A DNA stretch of 39,115 bases from Ferrimonas senticii DSM 18821 (GTDB lineage Bacteria; Pseudomonadota; Gammaproteobacteria; Enterobacterales; Shewanellaceae), in contig NZ_KE383900.1 of assembly GCF_000422665.1 (NCBI RefSeq), positions 74,407 through 113,521 of the forward strand, in the 5' to 3' direction. Positions 16,078-24,062 of the stretch are shown in pieces. Below the pieces are notes generated by a model. That model was not told the origin of the DNA. It saw only the letters and a program-made list of their open reading frames with translations, and did no database searches. Both the position numbers and the translations under genes were made by a program. Numbering within the stretch: position 1 is the first letter of the stretch; every line of letters begins with the position of its first letter.

Positions 16078-16107
16078 AATAAAATTGGGGCCAAGAAATG
16101 GCCCCAA
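16078..16107 (-). terminator. Terminator-like hairpin in the rpsP leader
   Basis: TTGGGGCC (16085-16092) and GGCCCCAA (16100-16107) form a perfect 8-bp stem. On the minus strand it is followed by TTTTATT, only about 25 bp before the rpsP start. It would stop read-through from ffh or, if the promoter lies upstream of it, act as an attenuator of the operon. Confidence 0.6.
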
Positions 16108-16390
16108 GGTAGAAAGCCCGCCGATTTTACCTGAAAGCTTGGTCAATGCAAGGCCACCAGACCACTAATTCACCGCCCAAGCTGCGCCACTTCAGTGCAG
16201 TGGTTATGCTGTGGATAACCAGTAGCCGCCACCAGCTGTGGCTAAGAATAACGCCGCAGTAAATCACCCAATTGAGCTAACTGCTTAAGCCTAAAAGCAA
16301 AACCGTCTGAAAAACAGGTTACCGACTCCATGCTAATAATAGTGAGCAATGATCCGTTGGCTTATCAGTGTTACTTAGCTGCAAGCAGTA
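16108..16390. other. Non-coding stretch between rpsP and ffh
   Basis: No gene is seen. On the minus strand TAAAAT (16124-16129), with TTGCAT 16 bases upstream (16146-16151), is a possible rpsP promoter of modest quality. A perfect consensus DnaA box (TTATCCACA, minus strand, 16210-16218) lies inside the inverted repeat TGGTTAT/ATAACCA (16201-16221). Nothing else stands out. Confidence 0.45.
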
Positions 16391-16424
16391 AAACAAAACA
16401 GCCCCCGATGGTTCGGAGGCTGTT
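16391..16424 (-). terminator. Terminator of ffh
   Basis: AACAGCC-CCGA and TCGG-GGCTGTT pair with one mismatch around TGGT. On the minus strand the stem is followed by TTTGTTTTA. It lies about 60 bp past the ffh stop. Confidence 0.8.
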
Positions 16425-16481
16425 CTATTGCTTTGGCTCTTGTGCTCTAAGCAGCAGGTCTTGTTCAAAGCAAAGGACGAA

Positions 16482-17849
16482 TTAACGGGGGAATTTCATC
16501 CCCGGCGGCATCATCCCGCCCATGCTGCGCATCATTTTCTTCAGACCGCCACCTTTCATCTTCTTCATCATCTTCTGCATCTGGGTAAACTGCTTCAACA
16601 GCTTGTTGACCTCTTGAATGCTGGTGCCGGCACCAGCGGCGATGCGCTTCTTACGGCTGCCTTTGATGATCTCTGGACGGGCGCGCTCTTTCGGGGTCAT
16701 GGAGTTGATGATCGCTTCCATGGTTTTGGTCATCTTATCGTCTTGCACCTGCGCCAGCGCTTCTGGCGGCAGGTTGCTCATCCCCGGCAGCTTGTCGAGC
16801 ATGCTCATCATGCCGCCCATGTTCTTCATCTGCTGCAGCTGATCACGAAAATCGGTAAGGTCAAAGCCTTGGCCTTTTTGGATCTTCTGCGCCAGTTTAG
16901 CCGCTTGGTCTTTATCAACCTTAGACTCAACCTGCTCGATCAACGACAGCACATCGCCCATGCCCAAGATCCGCGAGGCGATCCGATCTGGGTGGAATGG
17001 CTCCAGCGCTTCGGTTTTCTCGCCAACACCCAAGAACTTAATTGGTTTTCCGGTGATATGGCGGATAGACAGCGCGGCACCACCGCGAGCATCACCATCG
17101 ACCTTGGTCAGGATCACCCCGGTCAACGGCAGTGCTTCGTTAAACGCTTTAGCGGTATTGGCGGCATCTTGACCGGTCATCGCATCAACGGTGAACAGGG
17201 TCTCAATCGGCTTGATGGCGGCGTGCAGATCGATGATCTCAGCCATCATCTCGCTGTCAACGTGCAGGCGCCCTGCGGTATCGACGATCACCACATCGAA
17301 GAACTGCTTCTTGGCAAATTCAATCGCACCGGTGGCAATCGCAATCGGCTTCTGGCTGATGTCGGATGGGTGGAACTCAACGCCAACTTCACCGGCTAGG
17401 GTTTCCAACTGTTTGATCGCGGCCGGACGGTAAACGTCGGCGGACACCACCAGCACCTTTTTCTTGTGCTTCTCTTTTAGGTGCTTCGCCAGCTTGGCAA
17501 CCGAGGTGGTTTTACCGGCACCTTGCAGACCGGCCATCATCACCACGGCTGGCGGCTGGCAGGACAGGTCCAACGCTTCGTTGGCCTCGCCCATGGCGTT
17601 TTCCAACTCGGACTGGACGATCTTAATGAACATCTGACCTGGTGACAGGCTCTTGTTCACCTCAGCGCCCAAGGCGCGGTCACGCACCTTGTTGATAAAC
17701 TCGCGTACAACCGGCAAGGCCACATCCGCTTCCAACAGCGCCATCCGCACTTCGCGCAGGGTGTCTTTGATGTTGTCTTCGGTCAGTCGACCGCGACCGC
17801 TGATGTTCTTTAGCGTTTGATTCAAACGCTCGGAGAGGTTGTTAAACAT
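16482..17849 (-). CDS. ffh: Signal recognition particle protein Ffh
   Basis: Ffh binds 4.5S RNA and signal sequences and delivers nascent inner-membrane proteins to FtsY. It has 455 residues. The N domain spans 1-85. The G domain carries GLQGAGKTTSVAKLA, DTAGRLHVD and TKVDGDARGG. The methionine-rich M domain runs from about 300, with SRKKRIAAGAGTS and a run of MQKMMKKMKGGG near the C-terminus. All nucleotide-binding motifs are intact. ypjD is divergent from it, the same arrangement as in E. coli. Confidence 0.97.
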   Translation of the reverse strand: MFNNLSERLNQTLKNISGRGRLTEDNIKDTLREVRMALLEADVALPVVREFINKVRDRALGAEVNKSLSPGQMFIKIVQSELENAMGEANEALDLSCQPPAVVMMAGLQGAGKTTSVAKLAKHLKEKHKKKVLVVSADVYRPAAIKQLETLAGEVGVEFHPSDISQKPIAIATGAIEFAKKQFFDVVIVDTAGRLHVDSEMMAEIIDLHAAIKPIETLFTVDAMTGQDAANTAKAFNEALPLTGVILTKVDGDARGGAALSIRHITGKPIKFLGVGEKTEALEPFHPDRIASRILGMGDVLSLIEQVESKVDKDQAAKLAQKIQKGQGFDLTDFRDQLQQMKNMGGMMSMLDKLPGMSNLPPEALAQVQDDKMTKTMEAIINSMTPKERARPEIIKGSRKKRIAAGAGTSIQEVNKLLKQFTQMQKMMKKMKGGGLKKMMRSMGGMMPPGMKFPR

Positions 17850-17943
17850 CGCCTTGCTTTACCACGTAGAATTCAAAAATAGGGCGGCAGTATAACAGCC
17901 CCACGCCACCGTTGCCCACCATCGCCAATCTCGCGGGTTGGGC

Positions 17944-18190
17944 TAGGGCGTGTTGACCTTTGCCGTATATTTTTGCGCCCACTAATGCCTATTTTCGACA
18001 GCAAATTGATCTTGGTTAGTGAATGTTGCTGTTTAGGGCTCACTAAGGGGCGCCTTGCAGGGTCGGACTAGCGGCTGTCACTCTTCGTCATACGATTTCG
18101 ACGTAGAGCCACTATGCCTTCAATAGCAATCCTCGATTGACAACCGCTATCCTCGACCAAATTCTGAAACCCAAACATCAACACGCCCTA
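17944..18190. mobile_element. MITE-like element with 13-bp terminal inverted repeats
   Basis: TAGGGCGTGTTGA (17944-17956) and its exact reverse complement (18178-18190) bound 247 bp, and the similarity continues inward (TTTG at both ends). There is no coding capacity. The inside folds into two hairpin blocks. The left one pairs GCGCCC near 17976 with GGGCGC near 18047 and ACAGCAA with TTGCTGT. The right one is the ~80-nt hairpin at 18069-18149. The GGGCGTGTTGA end looks like those of IS elements, so a transposase elsewhere may move it. That is inference, and no clear target duplication was resolved. Confidence 0.6.
18069..18149. repeat. ~80-nt hairpin repeat, copy C (divergent)
   Basis: The outer stem TAGCGGCTGTCA/TGACAACCGCTA has 12 positions and one mismatch. 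Its arms enclose GTAGAGCCACTA at the same offset as in copies A (23039-23117) and B (29248-29327), and GATTGA stands at the same place near the 3' arm. The span is 81 nt against 79 and 80 for A and B. Only about half of the bases match copy A, and the inner stem is weak. Confidence 0.5.
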
Positions 18191-18368
18191 ACAACTCTGC
18201 CACACAGATCACACCGAAAGCCGCTGCCGCCATACGTTTTGGCATGGTATGCTTGAACGACCAATATGGCGCGGATTTACACCAATAACGCCGCCATTTC
18301 GACCGCCTTTACGGTGCACCCTGCGCCGCCGAGGCCGTTGACAAAAGCTTTCAAGATTAAGGGAAATC

Positions 18369-19157
18369 ATGGAGTTTCTATCCATACCGGCGATCCTCGG
18401 ATACGTCGTTGCACTGGTTCTGGTGGCCTCCAAGCTGCTGCACCCAGATGGGCCGGATCGCACCAAAGCCACCATCGCCGCCGCGGTCGCGGTGGCCATG
18501 CACGGCTTAGTGCTTAGCGGCGAAATCTTCTTAGACCAGGGGCAGAATTTCAGCCTCACCAACACCTCATCGTTGATCGTCTGGTTGCTGACGCTAGCGG
18601 TGACGGTAATGCTGCCGCGGCTAAAGGTGATCATTGTTGCGCCGGCGGTGTATGCCCTAGCAATCATATCGGTGGCGGGATTATGGTTGCTGCCACCGCA
18701 ATACATCACCAATTTTGAAGCCAAACCCGCGGTGTGGACCCATGTGATTATCTCACTGTTGTCGTACTCACTGCTGCTGTTGGCTGCACTGTATGCTCTG
18801 CAATTGCAGGGTATTAACAAGCGTTTGAAAGACCGCAAACTGATGCTTAATAGCTCGTTGCCGCCGCTGATGACCGTCGAAAAACAGCTGTTCCACTTTA
18901 TCTGGGTCGGTTTTGTGATGCTGTCGGTTTCGCTACTGACCGGCTGGCTGTTCTTGGAAAACTTCTTGGGCGACGGCTTTGGTCATAAGGTGATCTTATC
19001 GAGTGCCGCTTGGGTGGTGTACGCCATCATGCTGGCACAAAACCACTGGCGCGGGATGCGCATCCCAACCGCCGTGGCCTACACCTTTACCGGCGCGGGC
19101 CTGCTGACTGTGGCTTACTTTGGCAGTCGCGTGGTTAAAGAGCTGTTCTTAAACTAA
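18369..19157 (+). CDS. ypjD: YpjD/CcsA-like inner-membrane protein (cytochrome c assembly family)
   Basis: This 262-residue protein with about eight hydrophobic segments is of the CcmC/CcsA-like HemX family. The second half holds PAVWTHVIISLLSYSLLLLAALYALQL and QLFHFIWVGFVMLSVSLLTGW, with histidines (H in WTHV, H in KQLFHF, H near the end in QNHWRG) placed like heme-handling residues of the family. Its precise function is unsettled. A role in heme or cytochrome assembly is inferred from the fold. AAGGG lies just before the ATG. It is divergent from ffh and is followed by a perfect terminator. Confidence 0.88.
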   Translation: MEFLSIPAILGYVVALVLVASKLLHPDGPDRTKATIAAAVAVAMHGLVLSGEIFLDQGQNFSLTNTSSLIVWLLTLAVTVMLPRLKVIIVAPAVYALAIISVAGLWLLPPQYITNFEAKPAVWTHVIISLLSYSLLLLAALYALQLQGINKRLKDRKLMLNSSLPPLMTVEKQLFHFIWVGFVMLSVSLLTGWLFLENFLGDGFGHKVILSSAAWVVYAIMLAQNHWRGMRIPTAVAYTFTGAGLLTVAYFGSRVVKELFLN

Positions 19158-19190
19158 CGAGCGGCTCTTAAAGGAACTTGTCTTACTGAC

Positions 19191-19229
19191 AAAAAAGGCG
19201 CTAAGAACCTTGTTCTTAGCGCCTTTTTT
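19191..19229 (+). terminator. Strong bidirectional terminator after ypjD
   Basis: An 18-bp perfect inverted repeat, AAAAAAGGCGCTAAGAAC and its complement, surrounds the loop CTT. It has an A-run on one side and a T-run on the other. Confidence 0.95.
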
Positions 19230-19293
19230 GTTACCTCTCTCTTGACACTGTTGCCCACCATCGCTTTGATGGCAATCTAATCAACGGAACGGA

Positions 19294-20565
19294 TTGGAAT
19301 TTTTGGACGCTATCGCCACCGACAGTTTGCTGATTGCACTGGTTGTACTGCTGTTGATCTCCGCGTTTTTCTCAAGCACTGAAACCGCCATGATGGCACT
19401 GAATCGCTACCGCCTGCGCCACCTTGCGCAAAGCGGCAATCATCGCGCCAAACGCGCCGACGAACTGCTGCAGCGGCCAGACCGCTTGATTGGCCTGATC
19501 TTAATCGGCAACAACATCGTCAACATCGGTGCCGCCACCCTCGCTACCATCTTGTGTGAACGTTGGTTTGGCGCTTGGGGACCGGCCGTCGCTACCGGCG
19601 GCCTCACCTTGATTGTACTGATCTTTGCCGAGGTCACGCCGAAGACTCTAGCGGCGCTTTACCCAGAAAAGATCGCCTTCCCCAACTCCGCTATCCTCAA
19701 ACCGTTGATGACCCTGTGTTATCCACTGGTATGGCTGGTTAATGCCATCAGTAACGCCCTACTGGCGCTATTTGGGGTTAAATCCCTAAGCCACGATGAC
19801 ACCCTAACTGCCGATGAACTGCGCAGCGTGGTTCATGATGCTGGGGCACTGATCCCCAGTCGTCACAAAGAGATGCTAGTGTCGATTTTGGATCTTGAAA
19901 AAGTCACGGTCGAAGACATCATGATCCCCCGAGCCGATCTGTACGCCATCGACATCAATGATGATTACAAGGTGATCATGCGTAAGTTGACTCGGTCGCC
20001 ACATACCCGGGTGCTACTGTATCGCGACAACATCGATGATCTGGTGGGGATGATGCACCTGTCGGATGTACTGCGACTTATTACCCGCGAGCAGGGCGAA
20101 CTGGATAAATCAACGCTATTGCGGGCGGTCGAAGAGGTCTACTACATCCCCGAAGGGACGCCGCTCAACGTGCAGTTATTAAAATTTCAGCGCGCCAAAG
20201 AGCGACTAGGCGTAGTAGTTGATGAGTATGGCGACATTCAAGGCTTGGTAACGCTAGAAGGGATCCTTGAAGAGATCGTCGGCGATTTCACCACTGGCCT
20301 TCAAGGCCCACCCAGCGATGATATTCAGCAGCTGGCCGACGGCGCTTTGTTGGTCGATGCCTCAATCACCCTACGCGATTTCAATCGAGAAACCGGCTGG
20401 GAACTGCCCACCGATGGCCCCAAAACCCTAAATGGCCTGATTGTCGAACAACTGCAGCGGATCCCTGCCGCGGGCACCACTCTGACCATTGTCGGCCACC
20501 AATTGGAAGTGGTCACCGTCACCGACAATAAAATTACCCAAGTTAAGCTATACCAACAGCGCTGA
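19294..20565 (+). CDS. yfjD: CNNM/CBS/CorC-HlyC family membrane protein YfjD
   Basis: This is a DUF21-CBS protein related to magnesium/cobalt efflux (CorC/CNNM) factors, 423 residues. The N-terminal CNNM domain has four membrane segments (SAFFSSTETAMMALNRYRLRHL, LIGNNIVNIGAATLATIL, EVTPKTLAALYPEK). Two CBS domains follow from about 205 (VEDIMIPRADLYAID, VVVDEYGDIQGLVTLEGILEEIVGDF), then the CorC_C domain. It aligns end to end with E. coli YfjD. The only reasonable start is TTG at 19294, with GGAACGGA just upstream, since no ATG lies before the first membrane segment. The transport role is inferred from the family. Confidence 0.9.
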   Translation: MEFLDAIATDSLLIALVVLLLISAFFSSTETAMMALNRYRLRHLAQSGNHRAKRADELLQRPDRLIGLILIGNNIVNIGAATLATILCERWFGAWGPAVATGGLTLIVLIFAEVTPKTLAALYPEKIAFPNSAILKPLMTLCYPLVWLVNAISNALLALFGVKSLSHDDTLTADELRSVVHDAGALIPSRHKEMLVSILDLEKVTVEDIMIPRADLYAIDINDDYKVIMRKLTRSPHTRVLLYRDNIDDLVGMMHLSDVLRLITREQGELDKSTLLRAVEEVYYIPEGTPLNVQLLKFQRAKERLGVVVDEYGDIQGLVTLEGILEEIVGDFTTGLQGPPSDDIQQLADGALLVDASITLRDFNRETGWELPTDGPKTLNGLIVEQLQRIPAAGTTLTIVGHQLEVVTVTDNKITQVKLYQQR

Positions 20566-20573
20566 AACGTAAC

Positions 20574-20603
20574 AACGGCCACGCTATTACCGTGGCCGTT
20601 TTG
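20574..20603. terminator. Terminator between yfjD and the lipoprotein gene
   Basis: AACGGCCACG (20574-20583) and CGTGGCCGTT (20591-20600) form a perfect 10-bp stem with a short T-tail (TTTTG). It ends yfjD and lies 17 bp from the convergent lipoprotein gene stop. Confidence 0.88.
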
Positions 20604-20619
20604 TAGTTGTTGCTTACTG

Positions 20620-22902
20620 CTAAGGCAGTGGAATTGTCACCTGCAACTGGAAGATCTCCCCTTGCGAAGGATCGAGCGGCAAGATCCCCTCATAAGCACC
20701 AATCTCACTAAAGACGCTCATACGGTAGAACCCACGTAAATCAAAGCCGCCTTGGCCGTCACTGGCCACCACCGCAAAATGTTCACTATCGCTAATGGTG
20801 TACTCGGTGCCAGAGGTACCGGTCACGGCAATGTCGGTTACCGACACCACCAACATGCCATCGTCCACTTGCCAGTTAAACGGCACATTTTCGTCACCAT
20901 CAACAAAGGTACCGCTGCCACCAGCATTAAAGGTGTATGCTTCGCCATCAAACAACTCGATGGTTTGGCCGCTGACCAGCTCGGTGGTGAACTTCAGATC
21001 GGAGCCTGATTTACTTTGGCACAAGGTCACCACACGCTGAAAGGCGCGGAAACTGTGAGCGTCTTCCGGCCGGGGGCCACCGAGGCCATCATAGGCTTCA
21101 TCCTCGTAATTACCTTCAATCTGGCAGGCGTTATCGATGCCGATAGCAAACTGATCGTTGTAAACGAAATTGGCCGCGTTGATCAGCGCATCGCCGGCGC
21201 TGGCGTTGTATACCCAACTGCGATCATTCATGCCAGCAGGGCTCAACTCGCCCCAATGAACGACATCGTCATACACCGCAACAATCAATGTGGCTGGCAG
21301 CGCCGCGCCAGCAAGATCCGCTAGCGCCGCTGGCAACGTCAATGACCACAACGTTTGTTCAGCGACAGTGACCTCGGCATAACTGCCGGCGGCAACCATG
21401 GTCGCCTCCCCCTGCTGCGGCAGTTTGTACCATTGTGCGGTCAGGCCATCATCATCCAGTAACTTAACCAGCAGATCGTAATCCAGCTCTGCGGGCAGCA
21501 ACAATGCTCCGGCTATCCCATCGCTGTCGGCCGCCACCGGCAAACTGGCGAGAGTCGCAACGCTTTGCGCTTCGGGATCACCACTGGCATCGACACGTTG
21601 TACCGCCTCGCCGCTGCCATCATCGAAATAGAGCAGATAGGTATCGCTGCTGTAACCATCGTTAAGCCGATAAGCCAAAGCCCCGTCACCGAAACTGGCG
21701 TTATCTTCGATGATGCTGGCCAAGGTTTGCGTTGATGGCCGAGTCGCGAGAAAGTCCGCCATATCGCGCCCAGCAAGATTGACACTGAAATCCGAGCGAA
21801 TAACGTAAGGCGTCTCGGTCAGCAGATCTTTGAAGTTGACGCTGCCATCGTCATTGACGGCGCTGAACTGAAAAATATCGGCGCTTCGCTGCCAGCCACT
21901 GTCGGTAAGCAGCAATGGCCCTTCGGCATCAGCACTGGTAAGCTCCGCCAACTCGCCCCACTGATCTTGCTGATAATCGTATTCGGCAAAGCTCTCAGCC
22001 GTGCGAGTCAGCGTGCCGTAATCAAACGTCGGCGCCGAGCCAACTTCGTCAAGATCGCCAGCTGCTGGCAGCGCTTCTAGGTAGCTATCGAAGTACACTA
22101 AGCCGTTCTGCCCGTCGGCAAATTCAGCGCCGATGCTGATCTCGGCACTGCCATCCATATCGGCTACCGCTTGCTCGACCACCTCGTCGACTACGCCATC
22201 GATCGCCACCATTAACTCGGCGACGCTGCTGTAACCGCTCAGGTTGATGCCATTATCACTAAGCAGGTTCGTAAATTGTTGCTGCACCTCATTGACCAGT
22301 GCCTCGACCTGCTCAACATCGGCGGCATTGGTGGGATCAAGCCCCAAATCGGCAAAACTTAAGCCCTCCTCGATACTCTCAAGAAACTGCTGGTAAGCCG
22401 CTGTCGAGGCGATGTCAGCATTAATGCTTACCGCTGTGGTCGGCGCGTAGATGGCATCGTCTGGCAACGGCTGACCAACCGTTAGGGTTGGCACCCCATC
22501 CAAGTCAAACAGCACCACACAATCAAAACGCGGATCGCCGGGGATCTCGACCGTCCAAGTACCGGTGGCGTCATCTCGCACCAAGCTTTCTGAGGGAATA
22601 TCAACAACTTCAACTACGTTGCCAGCGCTATCAACCACCGCAACCGCAATGTTTTCAGCCTCGATATCATTACCATCAATGGCGTAGGCTCGCGCTAACA
22701 GCGCATCGCTCCAATGCCACTGTTGGCTGGTCAATAAATTGTCAGGGGCATCTAGGGTGACTTCAAAGGCAGTGGTGGTAGGAGGTGGCGGTGCACTGCC
22801 ACCACCAATGGTTTCAGGGGCACTGTTGCTGCCGCCGCCACTGCAGCCAGATAGCAAAATTGCCGCCACGGCCGTGGCGGCTAACGAATGGGTGTTATTC
22901 AT
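20620..22902 (-). CDS. Large acidic lipoprotein of unknown function
   Basis: This 760-residue protein starts MNNTHSLAATAVAAILLSGCSGGGS: a lipoprotein signal peptide with lipobox LSGC, then a Gly/Ser/Pro-rich linker (GGGSAPPPPTTT). The body is rich in Asp and Glu with little Lys, and is mostly beta-like. Blocks include VTLDAPDNLLTSQQWHWSDALLARAYAIDG at 45-75 and an Asp/Glu-rich helical stretch around 160-240. I recognise no domain or catalytic motif. AAGGAAG lies 6 bases before the ATG at 22902. It is probably anchored to the outer membrane and exposed to the periplasm or surface. It is a monocistronic gene between two terminator or repeat structures. Confidence 0.75.
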   Translation of the reverse strand: MNNTHSLAATAVAAILLSGCSGGGSNSAPETIGGGSAPPPPTTTAFEVTLDAPDNLLTSQQWHWSDALLARAYAIDGNDIEAENIAVAVVDSAGNVVEVVDIPSESLVRDDATGTWTVEIPGDPRFDCVVLFDLDGVPTLTVGQPLPDDAIYAPTTAVSINADIASTAAYQQFLESIEEGLSFADLGLDPTNAADVEQVEALVNEVQQQFTNLLSDNGINLSGYSSVAELMVAIDGVVDEVVEQAVADMDGSAEISIGAEFADGQNGLVYFDSYLEALPAAGDLDEVGSAPTFDYGTLTRTAESFAEYDYQQDQWGELAELTSADAEGPLLLTDSGWQRSADIFQFSAVNDDGSVNFKDLLTETPYVIRSDFSVNLAGRDMADFLATRPSTQTLASIIEDNASFGDGALAYRLNDGYSSDTYLLYFDDGSGEAVQRVDASGDPEAQSVATLASLPVAADSDGIAGALLLPAELDYDLLVKLLDDDGLTAQWYKLPQQGEATMVAAGSYAEVTVAEQTLWSLTLPAALADLAGAALPATLIVAVYDDVVHWGELSPAGMNDRSWVYNASAGDALINAANFVYNDQFAIGIDNACQIEGNYEDEAYDGLGGPRPEDAHSFRAFQRVVTLCQSKSGSDLKFTTELVSGQTIELFDGEAYTFNAGGSGTFVDGDENVPFNWQVDDGMLVVSVTDIAVTGTSGTEYTISDSEHFAVVASDGQGGFDLRGFYRMSVFSEIGAYEGILPLDPSQGEIFQLQVTIPLP

Positions 22903-22998
22903 GACGCTCTTCCTTGAGTTGGTTACATCCCTAAGGCCCGCCACGAAACCGCGACGAACAATGTCAGGCTAGTACATCCACACAACAAAGAGGGTTTA

Positions 22999-23160
22999 AT
23001 ACCAATTCACCCAAATATCTAATTACTATTGCTGGTTTAAATCGTCTCACTCGGCGTTACTCAACTTACTGGTAGAGCCACTAGCAGCGGCGTTGAGTGC
23101 CTTGATTGAAACGATTTCTCCTGCGCACTAGATAAACCATGTACTTACGTGAATTGGTAT
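22999..23160. mobile_element. MITE-like element with 12-bp terminal inverted repeats
   Basis: ATACCAATTCAC (22999-23010) and GTGAATTGGTAT (23149-23160) are perfect inverted ends of a 162-bp non-coding element flanked by TA-rich bases. Short elements with ends like TATACCAATT are frequent in marine gammaproteobacteria. The middle is the hairpin repeat copy A. It separates the lipoprotein gene from the DUF3389 gene. Confidence 0.65.
23039..23117. repeat. ~80-nt hairpin repeat, copy A
   Basis: The outer stem is AAATCGT/ACGATTT, then a C-A mismatch, then TCA/TGA. The inner stem is ACTCAAC (23059-23065) with GTTGAGT (23092-23098). The loop contains TGGTAGAGCCACTAGCA (23070-23086). Copy B keeps the loop but changes both sides of the stems together. 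Confidence 0.75.
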
Positions 23161-23186
23161 AATCGCAAGATTGAATTGCTATGAGT

Positions 23187-23426
23187 TCATCTAGCCGCTT
23201 TGATCGCTAGTCCTAGCTCTTGCGCCAGAGCAATCAACTGTTCATCGTTATCCAGTTGCAACGACCAACTGACGCCACCACCGAAGCCAGTGATGACATT
23301 AGCAATGCCGATCAGTTGAATGTTGTCGGCACCGGCTTGGAAAGTGATTCGGGCAGGGCCATCCAAACGCACCATCAGTTCGTTAGGATTGGCAATCAAG
23401 GTGCCCTGAGAGAAGCTCAGTTTCAC
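23187..23426 (-). CDS. DUF3389 family small protein
   Basis: This 79-residue cytosolic protein begins MKLSFSQGTLIANPNELMVRL and contains the GGGVSWSLQLDN segment. It fits the DUF3389 family found in Vibrio and Shewanella relatives, whose function is unknown. The start codon is GTG at 23426, with AAAGGTAA seven bases upstream as the ribosome site. It follows menI on the same strand with a 20-bp tandem repeat between them, so the two may be co-transcribed. Confidence 0.7.
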   Translation of the reverse strand: MKLSFSQGTLIANPNELMVRLDGPARITFQAGADNIQLIGIANVITGFGGGVSWSLQLDNDEQLIALAQELGLAIKAAR

Positions 23427-23429
23427 GGG

Positions 23430-23489
23430 TTACCTTTAACTGTCATTGCTTACCTTTGTGTTTCATTATTTACCTTTTGTGTTTCAACA
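23430..23489. repeat. Three 20-bp tandem repeats at the menI/DUF3389 junction
   Basis: Units start at 23430, 23450 and 23470, each with TTACCTTT. Units 2 and 3 share almost all bases and unit 1 about 14 of 20. On the minus strand every unit ends in AAAGGTAA, so a ribosome-site-like word is repeated. The last unit overlaps the final codons and stop of menI. Confidence 0.7.
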
Positions 23490-23895
23490 CCGCCATGGTC
23501 AAGCGACTGGTACAGACCAAACGCTCCCGTTCATCGCGGATCTCAATCTGCCAAACTTGGGTGGTTGCCCCTAGGTGAGCCGGGGTCGCCGTCGCGATCA
23601 CCAGACCACTGCGCACCGCTCGAACGTGATTGGCATTGATATCTAAGCCCACACAATAGTAGCCCTCTGCCACACAATAGTTGGCGGCAATTGAACCAAC
23701 GCTTTCCGCCAGCGCGACACTGGCGCCGCCGTGTAGCAGCCCTAGCGGTTGATGGGTGCGATTATCCACCGGCATGCTCATCGACATCGACTGATCATCA
23801 AAGCCGGTTACCTGCATCCCTAGATGCGCCACCAAGCAGTTATCGCCCCGGGCGTTTAATTGCGTCAGATCGATCGGTCGTTTCCAAATTGCCAT
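23470..23895 (-). CDS. menI: Hotdog-fold acyl-CoA thioesterase, MenI/YdiI type
   Basis: The predicted role is 1,4-dihydroxy-2-naphthoyl-CoA hydrolase in menaquinone (and phylloquinone-type) synthesis. The 141-residue protein aligns along its length with E. coli YdiI (MenI): WKRPIDLTQLNARGDNCLVAHLG, MPVDNRTHQPLGLLHGGAS and the catalytic Glu in ALAESVGS. The ATG at 23895 has AAGGA upstream; the in-frame codons before it are leader. YdiI-type enzymes also act on other aromatic acyl-CoAs, so the exact substrate is not proven. The last codons (KHKR) fall in a tandem repeat. Confidence 0.85.
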   Translation of the reverse strand: MAIWKRPIDLTQLNARGDNCLVAHLGMQVTGFDDQSMSMSMPVDNRTHQPLGLLHGGASVALAESVGSIAANYCVAEGYYCVGLDINANHVRAVRSGLVIATATPAHLGATTQVWQIEIRDERERLVCTSRLTMAVLKHKR

Positions 23896-24062
23896 CGTCG
23901 TTTTCCTTAATTTTTGTTGATCGCTTGGGCAGTTACCGCCGCGCGCAGTGGCAGGCAGTGTAAACCTGTGGGGGAATCGGCTGCAATCAGCCGCTTCAGC
24001 CATCTAGCCTGAGCGCCGTTATCTGCTAAAGTAGCCGGCAAATCACTCTGGCTATTGCAGCA

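Larger units (their letters stand above)
17850..18368. other. Intergenic region between divergent ffh and ypjD
   Basis: No gene is found. Its middle is filled by a 247-bp inverted-repeat element (17944-18190), described separately. The outer parts should hold the ffh and ypjD promoters, but none could be placed with confidence. The 15-mer GTTGCCCACCATCGC occurs here and again just before yfjD (near 19250). Confidence 0.55.

Noticed and set aside
16428-17399. A 323-codon plus-strand frame
   Set aside because: It lies opposite ffh, is His/Leu-rich nonsense and has no ribosome site; ffh is certain.
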